DNA of 64,000 bases from Poecilobothrus nobilitatus (Eukaryota > Arthropoda > Insecta > Diptera > Dolichopodidae): contig OX352773.1 in assembly GCA_947095535.1 (NCBI GenBank), positions 267,708,515-267,772,514 on the forward strand, in the 5' to 3' direction. Position numbers and translations under genes: made by a program. Shown here in pieces: positions 36,477 to 49,500 of the stretch; the first letter of the stretch is position 1; every line of letters starts with the position of its first letter. The notes below the pieces were generated by a model. It ran no database searches and was not told the origin of the DNA. It worked only from the letters and a program-made list of their open reading frames with translations.

Positions 36477-36869
36477 CAGTAAAACCCGCTTAAGTGCTCT
36501 TACAAAAATGTTAACAATTTTGAGCACTTATCCGAACAAAGCACTTAACCGAACTCGGATAAGTGCTTCAAGTAAGCTACTTATTTAAAATTCGTTTAAC
36601 TGCCTCATGGTAGGTACTTATCCATAACTAATGACATTTTCTTACAGAAAGTAGATGTCTTTTGAGTCACTTAAAAGTAAAATTTTAATCAAAAAATTTA
36701 ATAATCTGCTTTGAAAAACAGAGTGCTTGAGAGGTTTAGGTACTCTAACGATAAGCACTTAAGCTAGTATATTTGTATGCAGTTTTCAGAAAATTTTAAA
36801 ATGTCAATATTTCTGGTTTCTAAAACGAAAAAAAGTACTTATCCGAAACGCACTTAAGCGGGTTTTACG
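36477..36869. mobile_element. pogo/Tigger-like MITE with TA target duplication
   Basis: A 393-bp element with inverted ends CAGTAAAACCCGCTTAAGTG and CACTTAAGCGGGTTTTACG, flanked by TA (36475-36476 and 36870-36871). Ends beginning CAGT-A-AACC with TA duplication are typical of pogo/Tigger-type Tc1/mariner elements. The right terminus has lost one base of the expected ACTG. Internally, GCACTTATCCGAAC, AAAGCACTTAACCGAACTC and GGATAAGTGCTT repeat the end motif in both directions. No transposase. Confidence 0.8.
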
Positions 36870-37504
36870 TAAATGATTTATTTACTTCTGAAACGCATTG
36901 AATTAAAAATAATTATTTATTTATTTATTTATTATGATTTTGTCATTTTTATTCGATTAGGAAATATTTAGTAAAAAAAAAAAGTAAAGGAACATAGAAA
37001 TATATATATATATTATTATTAAAGCTAATTTTAAAATAATTTATTTAAGGCATAAATACGGATTGCAAGGCTTATTGTAAGGATAGTTATCTATCCCCTA
37101 TTATATATTGTCTTCTTCTATATTTAAAATTTATTTGCTTGAAATATTGAATAATATTAACATTTTTTTTTTTTTTTCCTTGCCACTCCAGGGAGGAGTA
37201 TAGGGCATTCACTAAGTCATTTATTATTCATATTTGACTAAGCTTCAGTTTCGTGAATCATTAATTTCACTAAGCCGTTGATTACTCGGCTGTAGCTATT
37301 GTACAAGAAAGACGTTTCTTTTAATTCTACGCCATCTATTATCTTATACAAGAATTATGGTTTTATTATTATTTTATTATATAGCTATTACAATATGATA
37401 TTAATTATAATTTATAAGATATATTATACTTTATTTTTAATTTAATTATATTCTACTAATTATATATTATAAGAAAAATCTATATTATTTTTATTAATTT
37501 ATAT

Positions 37505-37577
37505 GACCCAGCTGGGCTTTGAACCCGAGACCTTTCGTATGAAAGGCCGGTGTCTTAACCACTACACCATTAGCTGG
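37505..37577 (-). repeat. tRNA-like sequence (SINE head or tRNA pseudogene)
   Basis: Minus strand: CCAGCTAATGGTGTAGTGG, then a D-arm-like TGGTGTAGTGGTTAAGACAC, a stem CCTTTC/GAAAGG, a T-arm GGGTTCAAAGCCC and a closing AGCTGG that pairs with the initial CCAGCT. A and B boxes are good, but the anticodon arm is one base short for a 7-nt loop, and the spacing between D arm and anticodon arm is wrong. It is therefore not a canonical tRNA gene. It may be the head of another SINE family whose AT-rich body runs to the left. Confidence 0.55.
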
Positions 37578-38106
37578 ATAAAAATTTATGTTTGAATTTT
37601 ACTTAAATAATTTCAAATGAAATGCTGTTATGGTAAATGTTCAAGTAAAATTCTTTATTTATTTTCAGATTTTGTGAATAGTCATTTATTATTTTTAATG
37701 TTATTTCTTTATCAAATGTAAACTAAATTAGAGAATTAATACACAAGTAAGTTAGATTCTATTTGAGTTAGGTTTTAAATCATTAATTTCATAATTAATT
37801 ATAAAATTTTAAAGAAAGGTGACTTATATTGATTATATGTTTTTAATAATTCTCCCAACATCCAGTAACATTCCTTATTTCCCCACTTATTTTATTCATT
37901 TCTTTATTCCTATTTTCCCAATACCCAAACCATAGAGTAAATTTTACCATAGATTCTAACCTACTGTTTGGTCGCGTTAAACTTTATTGGTGTCTTCCGA
38001 GTTTCCCTTCCTTTCTTCACAAAAAAAAAAAAAATATGTTGATTCTAAACTAAATTCGCATTTTCTTATTAAACATATTATAAAAACGTATTATATAAAA
38101 GAAATT

Positions 38107-38151
38107 CGGAGTAAAAAAGAATAGTTTACTCCGTATAAAAGGAACGCAAAC
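38107..38151. repeat. Hairpin beside an inverted-repeat end shared with 49394-49500
   Basis: CGGAGTAAA (38107-38115) pairs perfectly with TTTACTCCG (38125-38133). Immediately after it, GTATAAAAGGAACGCAAACA (38133-38151) is nearly the complement of the sequence at 49394-49411, indicating the end of a shared small element. Confidence 0.55.
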
Positions 38152-38993
38152 ATTTTTACTTTTAAACATATTAAATATAACTTCATCTTTAATTGATGTA
38201 TTGATATTCATATATAATCTTATTACTTGAAATAAGTCTTAATTTTACCTCCTCAATCATTTCAGAAAGGATAACTAAAAAAAGAATTACTTATATAAAT
38301 GTCTCGAAGTATCCAACGATTTACCCAACAGATCTAAAACTGAATAAAAATCTATAAATTTGAAAAAAGAAATTCAAAGGATTTATTACTTTATTATAAT
38401 TCAAGATCAATTTAAATAAATTTATTATTTATTAAATATTATAAAATAATTGAACAAAATCCCAACATTTTTACATGTTCAGTTGGAAATAATCAATATT
38501 TTTTTAATGCCCCTTAGGCCAATTTGGATCATGTATAAAAATTGTTTCATTTATTTTTGGGTGTAGATTTATTTTATTTATGAATTTTCAATTAATTTCT
38601 CTGTCAAATCCACTTTCTTTGAGAAACAAAAAAAAAATTATTGAAGAAAGAAATTCAAAATAAAGAATAAGAAATATGAATATTATGAATATTAATGTGA
38701 ATAATAAATATGACAACACAACACATTTAACGTTACAATACGGTCTGAAAACGTAAAAGTTAAAAAAGTTAAAAAAGTTAAGTTAATGGCATAACTATGT
38801 TAATTGAAGTATCTGTCATATGAATCAATAAATTTTAACTTATTTTGACAGCAATTGTGTCGTGACTGCACAAAATTATGTTTGTGTGTAGCAGCACCTT
38901 TACGTTTCAAAAATGGATAGAAAAGAATCGTTATTATACTCTTTTTGGCCACACTGCTATTTGCCAAGAGCGATTGTCTATTTAAATATTCTA

Positions 38994-40460
38994 TAAAATT
39001 CTAAGACTTTTGAGCCATGTCCGTCCGTCCGTCCGTCCGTCAGCACGCTAACTCAAAAACTAAGAAAGCTAGAATCTTGAAATTTACACAAAATATTTTA
39101 GGAGTAATTTGTAGGTTCCCTATTTTTTGTGGTTGAGTTTGGACCAAACCTTAGGGTAGCTCTCGAACACCTAACTTTTAGATCCCCACATTTTTTTTGA
39201 AATAGAGCTATGAAATTTTAACTGCTGATAGATCTCACAAAAATATTAATTTTATTTTTAATAACTTTTTTTTGTAGCCCCACCCGTTATGGAGCTACAG
39301 CTCCCCAAAGGTTCAAAAAAGCTCTATATTTAAATTGTTATAGTTGTATAAAGTATATCTTCATTTTGAAAACGCCAAACGATTACTACTTTTATTAGCT
39401 TTAAAAGTATATATACAATAAATATATATTTGTGACATACGGTGTCTTAATTTACCGTTATGCGAAACTCAAATTTTGCAAAATCCTTCAACCCTTCTAT
39501 CTTCTAAACGGTTTAAGTTGGAAAATTGAAATTTGAAATTTGAAATTTTGACAGAAGTTAGATCTTTGAAAATTAATATGAGTCACTTCAGAAATTTTTT
39601 TTGTATCACCCCCAGTTTAGGAGCTGTAAGGGGTCAAAAACTGAAAATTTCCTATTTTTAAACACCTGTTAAAATTTTTTTGAAGTAATACACAAAAATT
39701 AAAGCTTCAATATTATACTCTTATTTCTGTTAATAACTTTTTTTAATAATATAGGGTTACTTTATAATTGACGAAAGTGTTACTTGATATTTTTCAAATT
39801 TTCTAACAAATTTTTTCAACAAATTTTTTGCATTTTGTTTTACTCGATAATTTGAAATTGTTGAGGATATAATGCGTAGTACAAAAAAATGTAATTAAAT
39901 AAACAACATAACGGTTGCTTGAAGAATTTTTATTTATATGATATTAATATATATACATACTTATATAATATCATGTTTATTTACATATCGTATATGTCAC
40001 TAGTGAATGAATGATAAGAGTATATATGTATATTATATAGCGCCGTATTTACTTACATATATGTATTTTAATATACTTATAAGAAATTATTCTGTTAATG
40101 GAATATTTAAATATAATATAATATAATATTTAAAATTATATTTACTATTTTGTACTAAGTAAATTTAATATATATTTACCGCTTAATATTAAATGGTACT
40201 ATAGAATATTTGAAAAAGTTTTGGATTGATAATCGTTATGTGAAAGGTCAGAATCTGCTTTTGAAGAATGTACATATAAACATATAGTTTGAATATATGT
40301 ACAACCCATAGTTCTAGAAATTATAAAATTCACCCAAATTATTTTAAAATACTAAAATATTAAAAAAATAATATTGTGAGCAGAGTGACAGGCTGTGAAC
40401 ATACTAACGGTTCGTACGGGTATCTAAGAGTTGACAAAGGCAACTGTATTCTTCCTCGTT
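38994..40460 (+). mobile_element. DINE/HINE-like element copy A (5' truncated)
   Basis: It starts abruptly at ATTCTAAGACTTTTGAGCC, followed by (GTCC)n at 39019-39041, a long AT-rich body, GGTTCGTACGGGTATC (inverted-repeat motif), a stem-loop GTTGACAAAGGCAAC (one arm base mutated relative to copy B) and the end TATTCTTCCTCG. It matches the reverse complement of 53396-54980 over its whole length with only scattered differences. The first about 100 bp present in copy B, including the 5' inverted repeat, is missing. Confidence 0.85.
39019..39041 (+). repeat. (GTCC)n microsatellite of DINE-like copy A
   Basis: Just under six GTCC units directly after GAGCCAT. Copy B has about ten units, so the array length varies between otherwise similar copies. 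Confidence 0.95.
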
Positions 40461-41973
40461 TTTTAAATAAAACTTAATTAGTTATTCCTTACTGAATTAA
40501 ACATGATGAATTATCCTGAATGATTTAAATAAAGGAAAACAAAAAAGTTTTGTAATAAGATTTAAGAAATTTTTGAGATATTTGAAATAAATGAAATAAA
40601 ATGAAATTTAATTTTAATTATAAAATGCGAAGTGATAAAATTTTATGAAATATGTGTGTGTGAAAATAAATGTCAAAGTATTGTGGTTATTTAATACATG
40701 ACATATTATTAAATCACATTTACATTAAATTTTAAGTCTTTTTCGTTTTTGTTTTTTTTTGTTTTGCAAGATTAATTTACGGTATACCTAAAACCATAAT
40801 GATAGTAGAATTATCCTTTTTGATAATTAGGCCTTTTGTGACTATTTCTGCTCCCTCATTTAATTATGACTGATAATAAAATAACTTGAAATTTTATTTT
40901 ATTAAATCAAATGCATGAAAATATTTTTGGATTTTTAATTTTTTTTTGCTTTTGAAAATTTATTTTTTATTTAATTTTCATACTAACTTTTTCTAATAAG
41001 ATTTTTACATCATAGTGGGTTTTTTTTATTCTGAGAGTTTCCAGTTGTTTGGAAATTTAAAAAAAAAAAATTTTCTATGAATTTTATGATTTAATTTATA
41101 TTTAAGTTAAATAATCCTGGAATTTAATGTGCACACATAATGAAAAACCATATTGGATAAAAAAAAAAATGTTAAAATGTAAAAATGTTTTCAGTTTTTT
41201 TGTGGGGTTTAGTTATAAAACCACACTCAGATTTAATCAAATGAATATGACTTCATTAAATTAACATAAAAAAAAAGATATTAAAGAAAATGTTCTAAGA
41301 ATTCACTCATTTTTATGATCAAATTATAAATTTAATACAATTTGACTTTGACTTTGGTTGCAAGAAAACAAATGTAAAACCATATTCATAAGATTTAGAG
41401 GACAAATATTTTCTATACAAGGAATTCATGATGTCATTTAACTTTTTTTTTTTTTTATATATTAAAGAGGATAATGCACAAGTTCATTTAGATTTATTTT
41501 TTAAATATATTTCAGAATATAGATTTTCTTTAATGATTTTATTTTTTTTTTGTTAGAATTCCCTGATTCTTAGATACATTTTAAAATTTGTGTCATTGTT
41601 TATTTTAATAGAATTATGAATGATAAACTGCGTTTGAAATGTCTTAAAATACTTGCGTAAAATGATTTGATTTTCACCAACCATCTACTCTCCTCTACCC
41701 TCAATCAAATCCATAGTTTTGCGGAAGAACAAACTCTGGTGCTATCCACTTTTTAAGGAAATTTATTTCCACTTCTACCATAATCACTTATCTCAATTAA
41801 CTATGATGAAGCAAAAATAACTGATTGAGGTAACACAAACAGAGTTAAGGTCAACACTATTAAATCTAAAAATTTATGTTTGATTTGCAAAAGGGATCAA
41901 TTAGTTGCAATTCTGTGATTTCAAGGTAAAACTTTGTTTGCGGTTTGAAAGTCTCAATATTTAAGGCAGCAAA

Positions 41974-42037
41974 CTAAATCAAAAAATGGCATGCTGTGGA
42001 ATGAGCAGCTAAATCAAAAAATGCTGTGGAATGAGCA
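41974..42037. repeat. Short tandem duplication, 35-bp offset
   Basis: CTAAATCAAAAAATGGCATG followed by CTGTGGAATGAGCAG is repeated at once as CTAAATCAAAAAATGCTGTG and GAATGAGCA, with a 4-5 bp deletion in the second copy. It is a simple local duplication in the intron. Confidence 0.8.
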
Positions 42038-43649
42038 TATTTTTGATATAGATAAGAAGTTACCAAATATTATTGAAATATTCTAGCATTATAGATATCT
42101 TATAAAGCTGTTGTTGGAAACTCATGCTTAAATGTGGAATTGCTTACATCTAATGTGTTCCCCTCTGAGAATAATTCTCTATTTTACAATTTGTCATTTT
42201 TCAAAAAGAATCTTCTTAGATTCGTCTCTAATTTAGCTTCTAACTTTTCCCTATAATCTTAGTTTTCTCCAATTCTCAACCCCCCCATTTTAAATATAGG
42301 AATCAACTCCTAGGGTTTGGGTAGCATCTAAAAAAAAATCAGCCTTAAATATTTTTAACTAAAGTAACTAAATAACCAAGGAATAAAACAAATTTATGAT
42401 AACAAGTTCACAAGTTAGTTAAAGGAATCGAAACACCAAATATCCTTCTTTGTTTATGTATTGTTCATTTTTGATCAATTCAGATAAATTAGAATTATTG
42501 TAATTAGTATAGAAAGTTTCTATGTTAATTTAATGATAATTTTTCAAATGTTGCCAAATTTTTTCAGTTTGATTTTGTTAATATTAAAGTATTTGTATTA
42601 TTTAAAAGTGTCCTCCATTAAAATAAATTGCAATAATGTGAATTTATAAAAGTTGTATCTTAATAATCGTAACATCTTTAAATCATTGAGAATAAGATTT
42701 TAGGATATTTTTATAGTGCATGGTCTACTTAATTTTTTATTTAAAATAACATTTTTGCAACACTCGTACAAACCATAAAACAGATGCTTTTGCAAATAAT
42801 GACTTTAAGTAAAAAAAATTCTTAATATTTTTTCGTTTTTTATGACATTTTCCTCGATTAAAAAATTAAATATACATATTTCTTTGTTGTGTTTTTTTTA
42901 ATGTTAAAATCATTTTTTATGAGATTTAATTTTTTTTTTTTTTTAGTATCAATTTAATGATCACATCAACTTTATGATTTGTTCTTTATTAATGAAGAAC
43001 AAAAAAAAAAAAAAAATTAATAGATGTTCTTTTACGGAACCGTTGTACCCTTTTTACCCATATCTCAGAATATATAGTCAGTATTTCGAATTAGGTCAAG
43101 TGTCTGATCTCGATGACGCTTATAAATTTTGTATTAAATGTCGTTAATAACCGGAAATAATGTCCTCATAATTTATTGACATTTTTTTTATTTAATCTTT
43201 TTTTTTTTTTTTTTTAAATTCATGTCCTTTTAAAATTATTCATTTGGCCATTAAAACTTGTTTTACATTCAGTATAAAAATGAAATGTTGTGATAAAATA
43301 ATTTTTTTGACTAAAAAAATTAACATTTTATAATAACAACTTAATTTGTTTTCCCTCTAATAATAGTAGAAAAAAAAAATGAATATAAAATTAAAAGAAC
43401 GATGATTTACAATTAAATAAAATTAAAATATGATAATAAAAAGTTAGATTAAAGTGACTTTTAAAAAATTATGAAATTATCTCATCAGTTGTTTTCATTT
43501 ATAGAGGAATTTCAAAAATAATTAATTCTTTGCTTTTATATTCTTTATTTTTGTCTTTCGCTTATTATATCTGTTTTGTCTAGTTTCAGTTTCTTTAATC
43601 CTTTTAATCTTTCTAAACAGGAGATTGAACTATTGTAGAAGTTGTCTAC

Positions 43650-44010
43650 ATTGTTGTAGAGTATTACACGTCAGGGAGAACTCAAAAATTACGAGGAAAG
43701 CAAAGTTAAAAATCTTTAATAAATAAAGTTCTAATGTATAGTAGTGAAAGCTGGTTGATATCTAACACGATCCCGTAGAAAATGCAGATATATTCATAAA
43801 CCGGAAATATATGTAGAATATTTTCATCTATTAATTTTAGGAAGTTTTGCGGAGGCTTACATGAAAGAAATCTGTATTGAGGACACTATAAGAATAAAAA
43901 ATTGAAAGTCATCACACACTAAGAATATATCAAAAGAACATAATCCAAAATGTCAAGGGGTGAAACACCAAAAGTAAGTAGTAGAGGACTCGGTTATCTA
44001 AAAACGATAA
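43650..44010 (+). pseudogene. Decayed LINE reverse-transcriptase C-terminal region
   Basis: The plus strand encodes KVLMYSSESWLIS near 43728-43766, like the 'VLLYGSETW' motif found downstream of the catalytic core in many non-LTR ORF2 proteins. It then shows broken frames such as MKEICIEDTIRIKN and SKMSRGETPK, which recall the following 'ELY.D..I...I...R..W.GHV.RM....PK' region. Several frameshifts and stops are needed. The call is by motif order only. Confidence 0.45.
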
Positions 44011-45689
44011 ATTTATTATAATAACAGAAGCCAAATTATCTCAACATAAGAGAATATAAAAACATTAAAATAAAACTGTACAATGTGTGTAGTGGAGATG
44101 TGCAGTGGAAGTTTTATGCTTCCTAGTGTGGTAAAATCGACAAAACAAAATTACTAAAGCGTTTGTATAGCGTTCAAGCTTATTGATGATTGTGTTTCTT
44201 CTTGAAAAACGATTTATTTAAAAAATTTGCATTTTATTTGATATTGATATTGAAGAAGAACAATCAAGTTTTCGAATCTATTTTATAATTAATTATTTAC
44301 TGATGATTTTCTGAGAATTTAATGCTCTCGAGCAAGTTAATAGAAAATACCCATTTTAACTAATTTCAGGAAGATATATTAGGAAAAAAGATTTTAAAGT
44401 CTATTAAAGTTTATTAAAGAAAGGCATCTGATGAATCAGTAGTAAAAAAAAAAAAATCAGTAAAAAAATTCCTGTAATTCATATAACAAAATTTATATTC
44501 ATATGAATAATTTTCGAATAAAATTTAAGATTCTTTAACGTAGAGGTAATGTATCTAACGTTTTGTGAATTGCTATGCCGATTTTGAAAATTTTGGTATT
44601 ACATAAGGATAACCAAAAAGAAATTAGATGCAGAAGTTTCAATACAAACATTTAAAATATTCATTACTTACTATCAATATTCTTCCTAATTTTTTTCCTT
44701 TGATTTTTGCAGTTTTAAGCCAATTATTAATCTTTACTAAAGTAACAATTTTTATTTGGTTTAAAATGAGACGTACATAATATATTTTAAAAATGGTACT
44801 ATAGTACGTTTAACGAGTACAGATCCTTTTTTAAATACAACATTTATTTTAAAACTTAGACTCTTGATAATCACCCATAATTTTAAAACCATAAAATATT
44901 GAATTAATTTTACCAAGTTACCCTGTAACAAACATTAATACTTAAGTGTAGTAAAATTTTTTTGGAAATGTGTCTGGTCTATTGACTAAATATTTAAAGA
45001 TGAATAGTCCAATATCATATCTAAAGGTTTGTATTCTTTAAAACTTAAATTCACTTAAATCCAACAGGTTACGAATTCTATTCATTTTTTTCTGATGTAA
45101 ATCCGTGTCGTCTGTCGATATTTAATTGTGTATTAATCTTTATTTCTTCTATCTTGATTTTATTTCAATTTATTTTTTAAGATACTTTTAAACATGATTT
45201 TTTGATTCATTAATTTATACCATAAATAATTGTAAAATAAAATAATTATGTAGTAGGGGCAGGAATACATCAAAAGTGATATTTTCTAAAAATGAACAAA
45301 ATTAAATAATACTATGACTTTCTACTATAAAATTTGTAAATTTTCTCAGAATTTTATATTATTATAAAATATAAAAAAATTAAAAGCTTTAAATATTAAA
45401 CCTGTAGATATTTAGATATTTAGGAAATGTAGAATTTTTTGAATGTATAACAAAAAGCAGTTTTTAATGGCTTTAAAATATAAAAAAAAAATTTTATTAA
45501 ATTGTGTAAACGAGAAGACAGAAACATAAATTTATATATACAAACCAAACAATAACCTATTTAGAGAGCATAAGGTAATCTTTTTATACAAATACATAAA
45601 TCCTGAAAATCCCACGAATTTCTAAATAATAAATTTTTTTTTTTTTTTTTTGCATTGTGTTTAACTTCGTGCATTTGTATGATTATTTT

Positions 45690-46395
45690 GATACAGATCC
45701 AAGAGGGAAATGCTTGAAAAATTTAATTTTATCACGATTTATTTTTAGCACATTTTCAAAAAAAAATTTAAAAATTGCCCCTATTAGTTTTACTTGTCCG
45801 TCTATTTGTCTGTTCATCCGTTATACCGTTACAACTAATAGAACAACTAAATTTTAACTACAGATAAACAATGTAAAAAAATTTATTTTATGGAACAACT
45901 TTTTCCTGTAATTACACCCCTTACGGAACTACATTCCCAAAAACTTGTAAAAAAAAATTAAAAATGTTATAATACAAGTGGTATAAGGTATATATGTCCT
46001 CAATCTGAAAACGTCAAAAGTTTAGATTTACAAATATGTATACTTTTGCCATATGGTATTTTAATTTACCGTTATGCTAAACTCATTTTTTGCAAAATTA
46101 TTGACTCCTTCTATCTTTGAAAGAGTATAAGTTAGAAACTTAGTGGAACTTGGAGAGGAGCTAGGTATTTGAAAATATGTAAGAGTCATTTCAGAAAATA
46201 TTTTTGTGTCGCCCCCCGTTTAAGAGTAATTCTGAAAATTCTCTATTTTTAAACACCTGCAACTAGAACACCTATTCAAATTTTTTAAAAGTAATATAAA
46301 AAATTAAAGCTCTAATTTTATATTTTTATTTCTAATAACAATTTTTCTTGGTAATAAAGCGTTACCTTAAAATTGACGAAAGTGTGACTTCATTT
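45690..46395 (+). mobile_element. Diverged DINE/HINE-like element copy C
   Basis: Parallel to 39040-39785: decayed microsatellite CCGTCTATTTGTCTG near 45798, then TTACGGAACTACATTCCC, AAGGTATATATGTCCTC, TTAATTTACCGTTATGC, TTTTTGCAAAATTATTGACT, GTCGCCCCCCGTTTAAGAG and AAAATTGACGAAAGTGTGAC. The order is fully conserved but the sequence is clearly older than copies A and B. Confidence 0.7.
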
Positions 46396-47239
46396 TTCAT
46401 TGTTATAAATGTATTTTTCAATATGCCTACACTTATACACTCCATCTAAAACTATTTTTTAATTTTTAAAATGTGCTTTTTTCAAAACTCTTGTTTTTTA
46501 ATAACTTGTTTTGTTTATTTTTATTATATGATGATGTTGGATTTTATTTTTAGTAATTTTAGAAATCTATGATTTTTATTATAACTTCTATTTTGCAACT
46601 CAACACACACGAATAAAAGAAAAAGCACAAAGTAAATACAAAGGATTTAATACAAAAAAGAAAATTATATTTTGCTTATTTTTATCGGTTAAAGAGTGAA
46701 AAAGAAATTAGTGATTTATTTTATATTATAAAATAATGTTGCATTTTTAATTTTTGTATTTTATTATTTTTTAAATTCACTGAGCTGATAAAAGAATATT
46801 CAAAAGGGAGTTTTAAAAGTAACCGTAAAATTTTTATATTGCAAAGGAGAATATCTTGGTGCAGACTGCAGAATAGGTATCTATAATTTAGTATTAATAG
46901 TACGTTCGAAAGATATTCAAATGTTTTGAAAGAATCAAGGTCAGTAGAGCGAAATTAAAGAGGGAAAAGGGCAAGAAGAAATATCTATTTCAGATGAATG
47001 TACTTGTTTGATTTCGCTAAATTACCGTACATTATATAATGCTAATATACACATCATCTGTCTTGCTAATTATGTTTGATTGCTGGCTGTCAACATACAT
47101 ATTTTAAGATAATGTAATACAAAATTAAACTGAAAAATGTAAAATAAATGTGGCACTTTGAACCACTCCACTTTTTAACGATATAAGGTATAAATTTTAA
47201 TTATGAATTTATTTATAAATAAAATACAGATGCTCTATT

Positions 47240-47850
47240 TTTGACATTTATTTTGCCAAAATTTGTACAAGCACCTCAGCTATAGAGAACTCTAAAAGTA
47301 GAAAAATTTAAATTTTTGATCGTTAATAGCTCTTAAACATGCAGTTCTCAAGTAGTAACTTATGTTAATTTTGAAAGATTTTTCTTCTCTTAAAATTTCA
47401 ACGTTTTATCTAAAAGCGTGCGGAGATATAAAGGAAGCAAACACTTGCAAAATTTAGTTTCTATACATAATGGTAAATTGGAACACTATATTTTAAAAAA
47501 TTGTATAGTTTTGATATTGACTTATTTATAAAGGGGAAAAAATCCTGTCATTTGGTGTTTTTAGATTGAAGAAATGTTAAGCAGAATCTGAGATGTATAC
47601 ATTTAAAAATAGGACTTTTTCACATTTTGCAGAGATGCAGCCGGAGCCACATAAAAAGTTGTTCTACAACCTTAATTTTTTAATGAAACCTGTCCATTGT
47701 TAAAATTTTATTGTTCTATCTTAAACGATCAAGGCGTTTTCTAAACAAACGGACAGACCGGGTCGATAGACAAACGGAGAGACGAACGGACAGATGAACG
47801 GAAAATCGGACGGATAGACAAACGAACAGTCGAACAGACAGATAGAGTGA
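47240..47850 (-). mobile_element. Diverged DINE/HINE-like element copy D
   Basis: Opposite in orientation to copies A and C. It contains GAGATATAAAGGAAGCAAAC, TTGCAAAATTTAGTTTC, CATAATGGTAAATTGG, GTCATTTGGTGTTTTTAG, TTAAAAATAGGACTTTTTC, and near its right end a scrambled microsatellite of GGAC/GAAC/AGAC units (47755-47845). The element may begin as far left as 46880. Confidence 0.65.
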
Positions 47851-49393
47851 AACTAATAGACACATTTTTTTTTCTAAATTCAGCGTTGTTTCAGAGTTTC
47901 ATAATAAAATTATAAAAAATTAATTGACTTTTATTTAAATTATTTAACATTATTTGGGGTTTGTTTCGTTCATTAGTACTACTGAACTCATAAGTAGGCA
48001 TTGTAGTACTAACTTGCCTAAACAAAACCCAATTTAAACAGTCAACTGTACTACTTTAGAAAATTTTAATAAAATCTCCTGTGAAGTACTAAGATCAATT
48101 AAAATTTTTCGTAAAAACGTGATCATAAATAAAAGAAAAAGAAAAAATAAAATAATAAAATTAATAATAATAATTAAAATAATTTAAAATTAGCCTATCA
48201 AAAGCATTTTTACAGAGTAATTTGTTGCTTATTTATAAAAATTTGTGAAAAAACAATAAGGATTGTTTCTGATTTAATTTTTTTTTAAAATCAAAAATAA
48301 AAGATAAAAGTAATTAAAATGATTTATTAAAATAAAAAAATAATACGACGAGTTGGGGTTGTAATACAAAAAAAAATCTACTCTTATTATAAATTTGATA
48401 GAAGTTTCTAAAATTTCCTAGTTGTTAGTCTTGTCCATTCAAAAACTAAATTTTATATGTACAATAATTAGTTAGTTTTATTTCAGACAAAATAGAAATT
48501 ATAGAAATTTTTTAGTATGTCTGGTTAAATTAAATTTAAAATAAAAATTTTTCTCAAATGTTTATTTTCTTGTGTTTTCTAATTTTATTTAAATATTTAT
48601 GATAGATGCCAACTAAATGACATGTAATAAAAACAAACAAAAATAAATTTGAATAAAATATGAAAAAAAAAAATTTAATTAAAATGCAAAAAAAGAAAAT
48701 AATTAATTTTTCAACAGAAAAGAAAATTTTAAACATTGTATGCAAAATGAAATTAAAAAACGAAATATTGTTAAAACAAATGAACTTTTGATTAAGTCCA
48801 GTTTTTGATGAAAATTACGACCAACGATTTTCATTTACATTTTATTTAAACAGGTATCATAGATTCATAGATAGTAGATTAAAAATTTGTGATTGACCAT
48901 TAAAATACGAGGTAATACCCTATTCAGACTGTGAGTGTATAACGTAAGTGTTGGAATTCGTGTAACATTTTATAATCATACTAAGTTTTAATTTAAACGT
49001 TATATAAAAGTTTTGTTTTTTAATTTTTTAAATAAAAAATGGATTCTAAATTACTTTCATAATAATTAATAAACAAGAGAAATTATTTGTTTAATATAAT
49101 TAGATTATAATTGTATTAAATTTTTATTATTTTAAATTAAATTTTTTGTTCTTTTTCGAGCACCCTCAGTATTCAACATATGGCAGGGCTGTGTAAAAAA
49201 AAATTTTTTTTCTGCAATCGAAAAAATTTTCGATTTTCATTGCTTTTTATTCCATGTTTTACCAAATAAAATGTTAACTTGACAATTTTAAAATATATCA
49301 AATTTCTATTTATAAATGTTATACCAGGTTGTAACACTTATAACATGTTATAGAGAGCGTAATCTGAATTAATATTTAATATAAGATTTTCAT

Positions 49394-49500
49394 TGTTTGC
49401 GTTCCTTTTATACGAAAAAAATAGTTGAGAGTAGTTGGAAGTAATTGGTATAAATGGAAAGCTAATTTAACATAACACACATCTAAAAGGAATACAAACA
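49394..49500. repeat. Inverted-repeat element of about 107 bp
   Basis: TGTTTGCGTTCCTTTTAT (49394-49411) and CTAAAAGGAATACAAACA (49483-49500) are complementary at 16 of 18 positions. The same end occurs at 38133-38151, so this is a dispersed short element. Confidence 0.55.

Noticed and set aside
37505..37577. Functional tRNA gene
   Set aside because: The anticodon arm does not form a 5-bp stem with a 7-nt loop and spacing is abnormal.
39019..39041. GTCC array as a stand-alone microsatellite or CRISPR-like repeat
   Set aside because: It sits at a fixed position within a transposable element and has no spacers.
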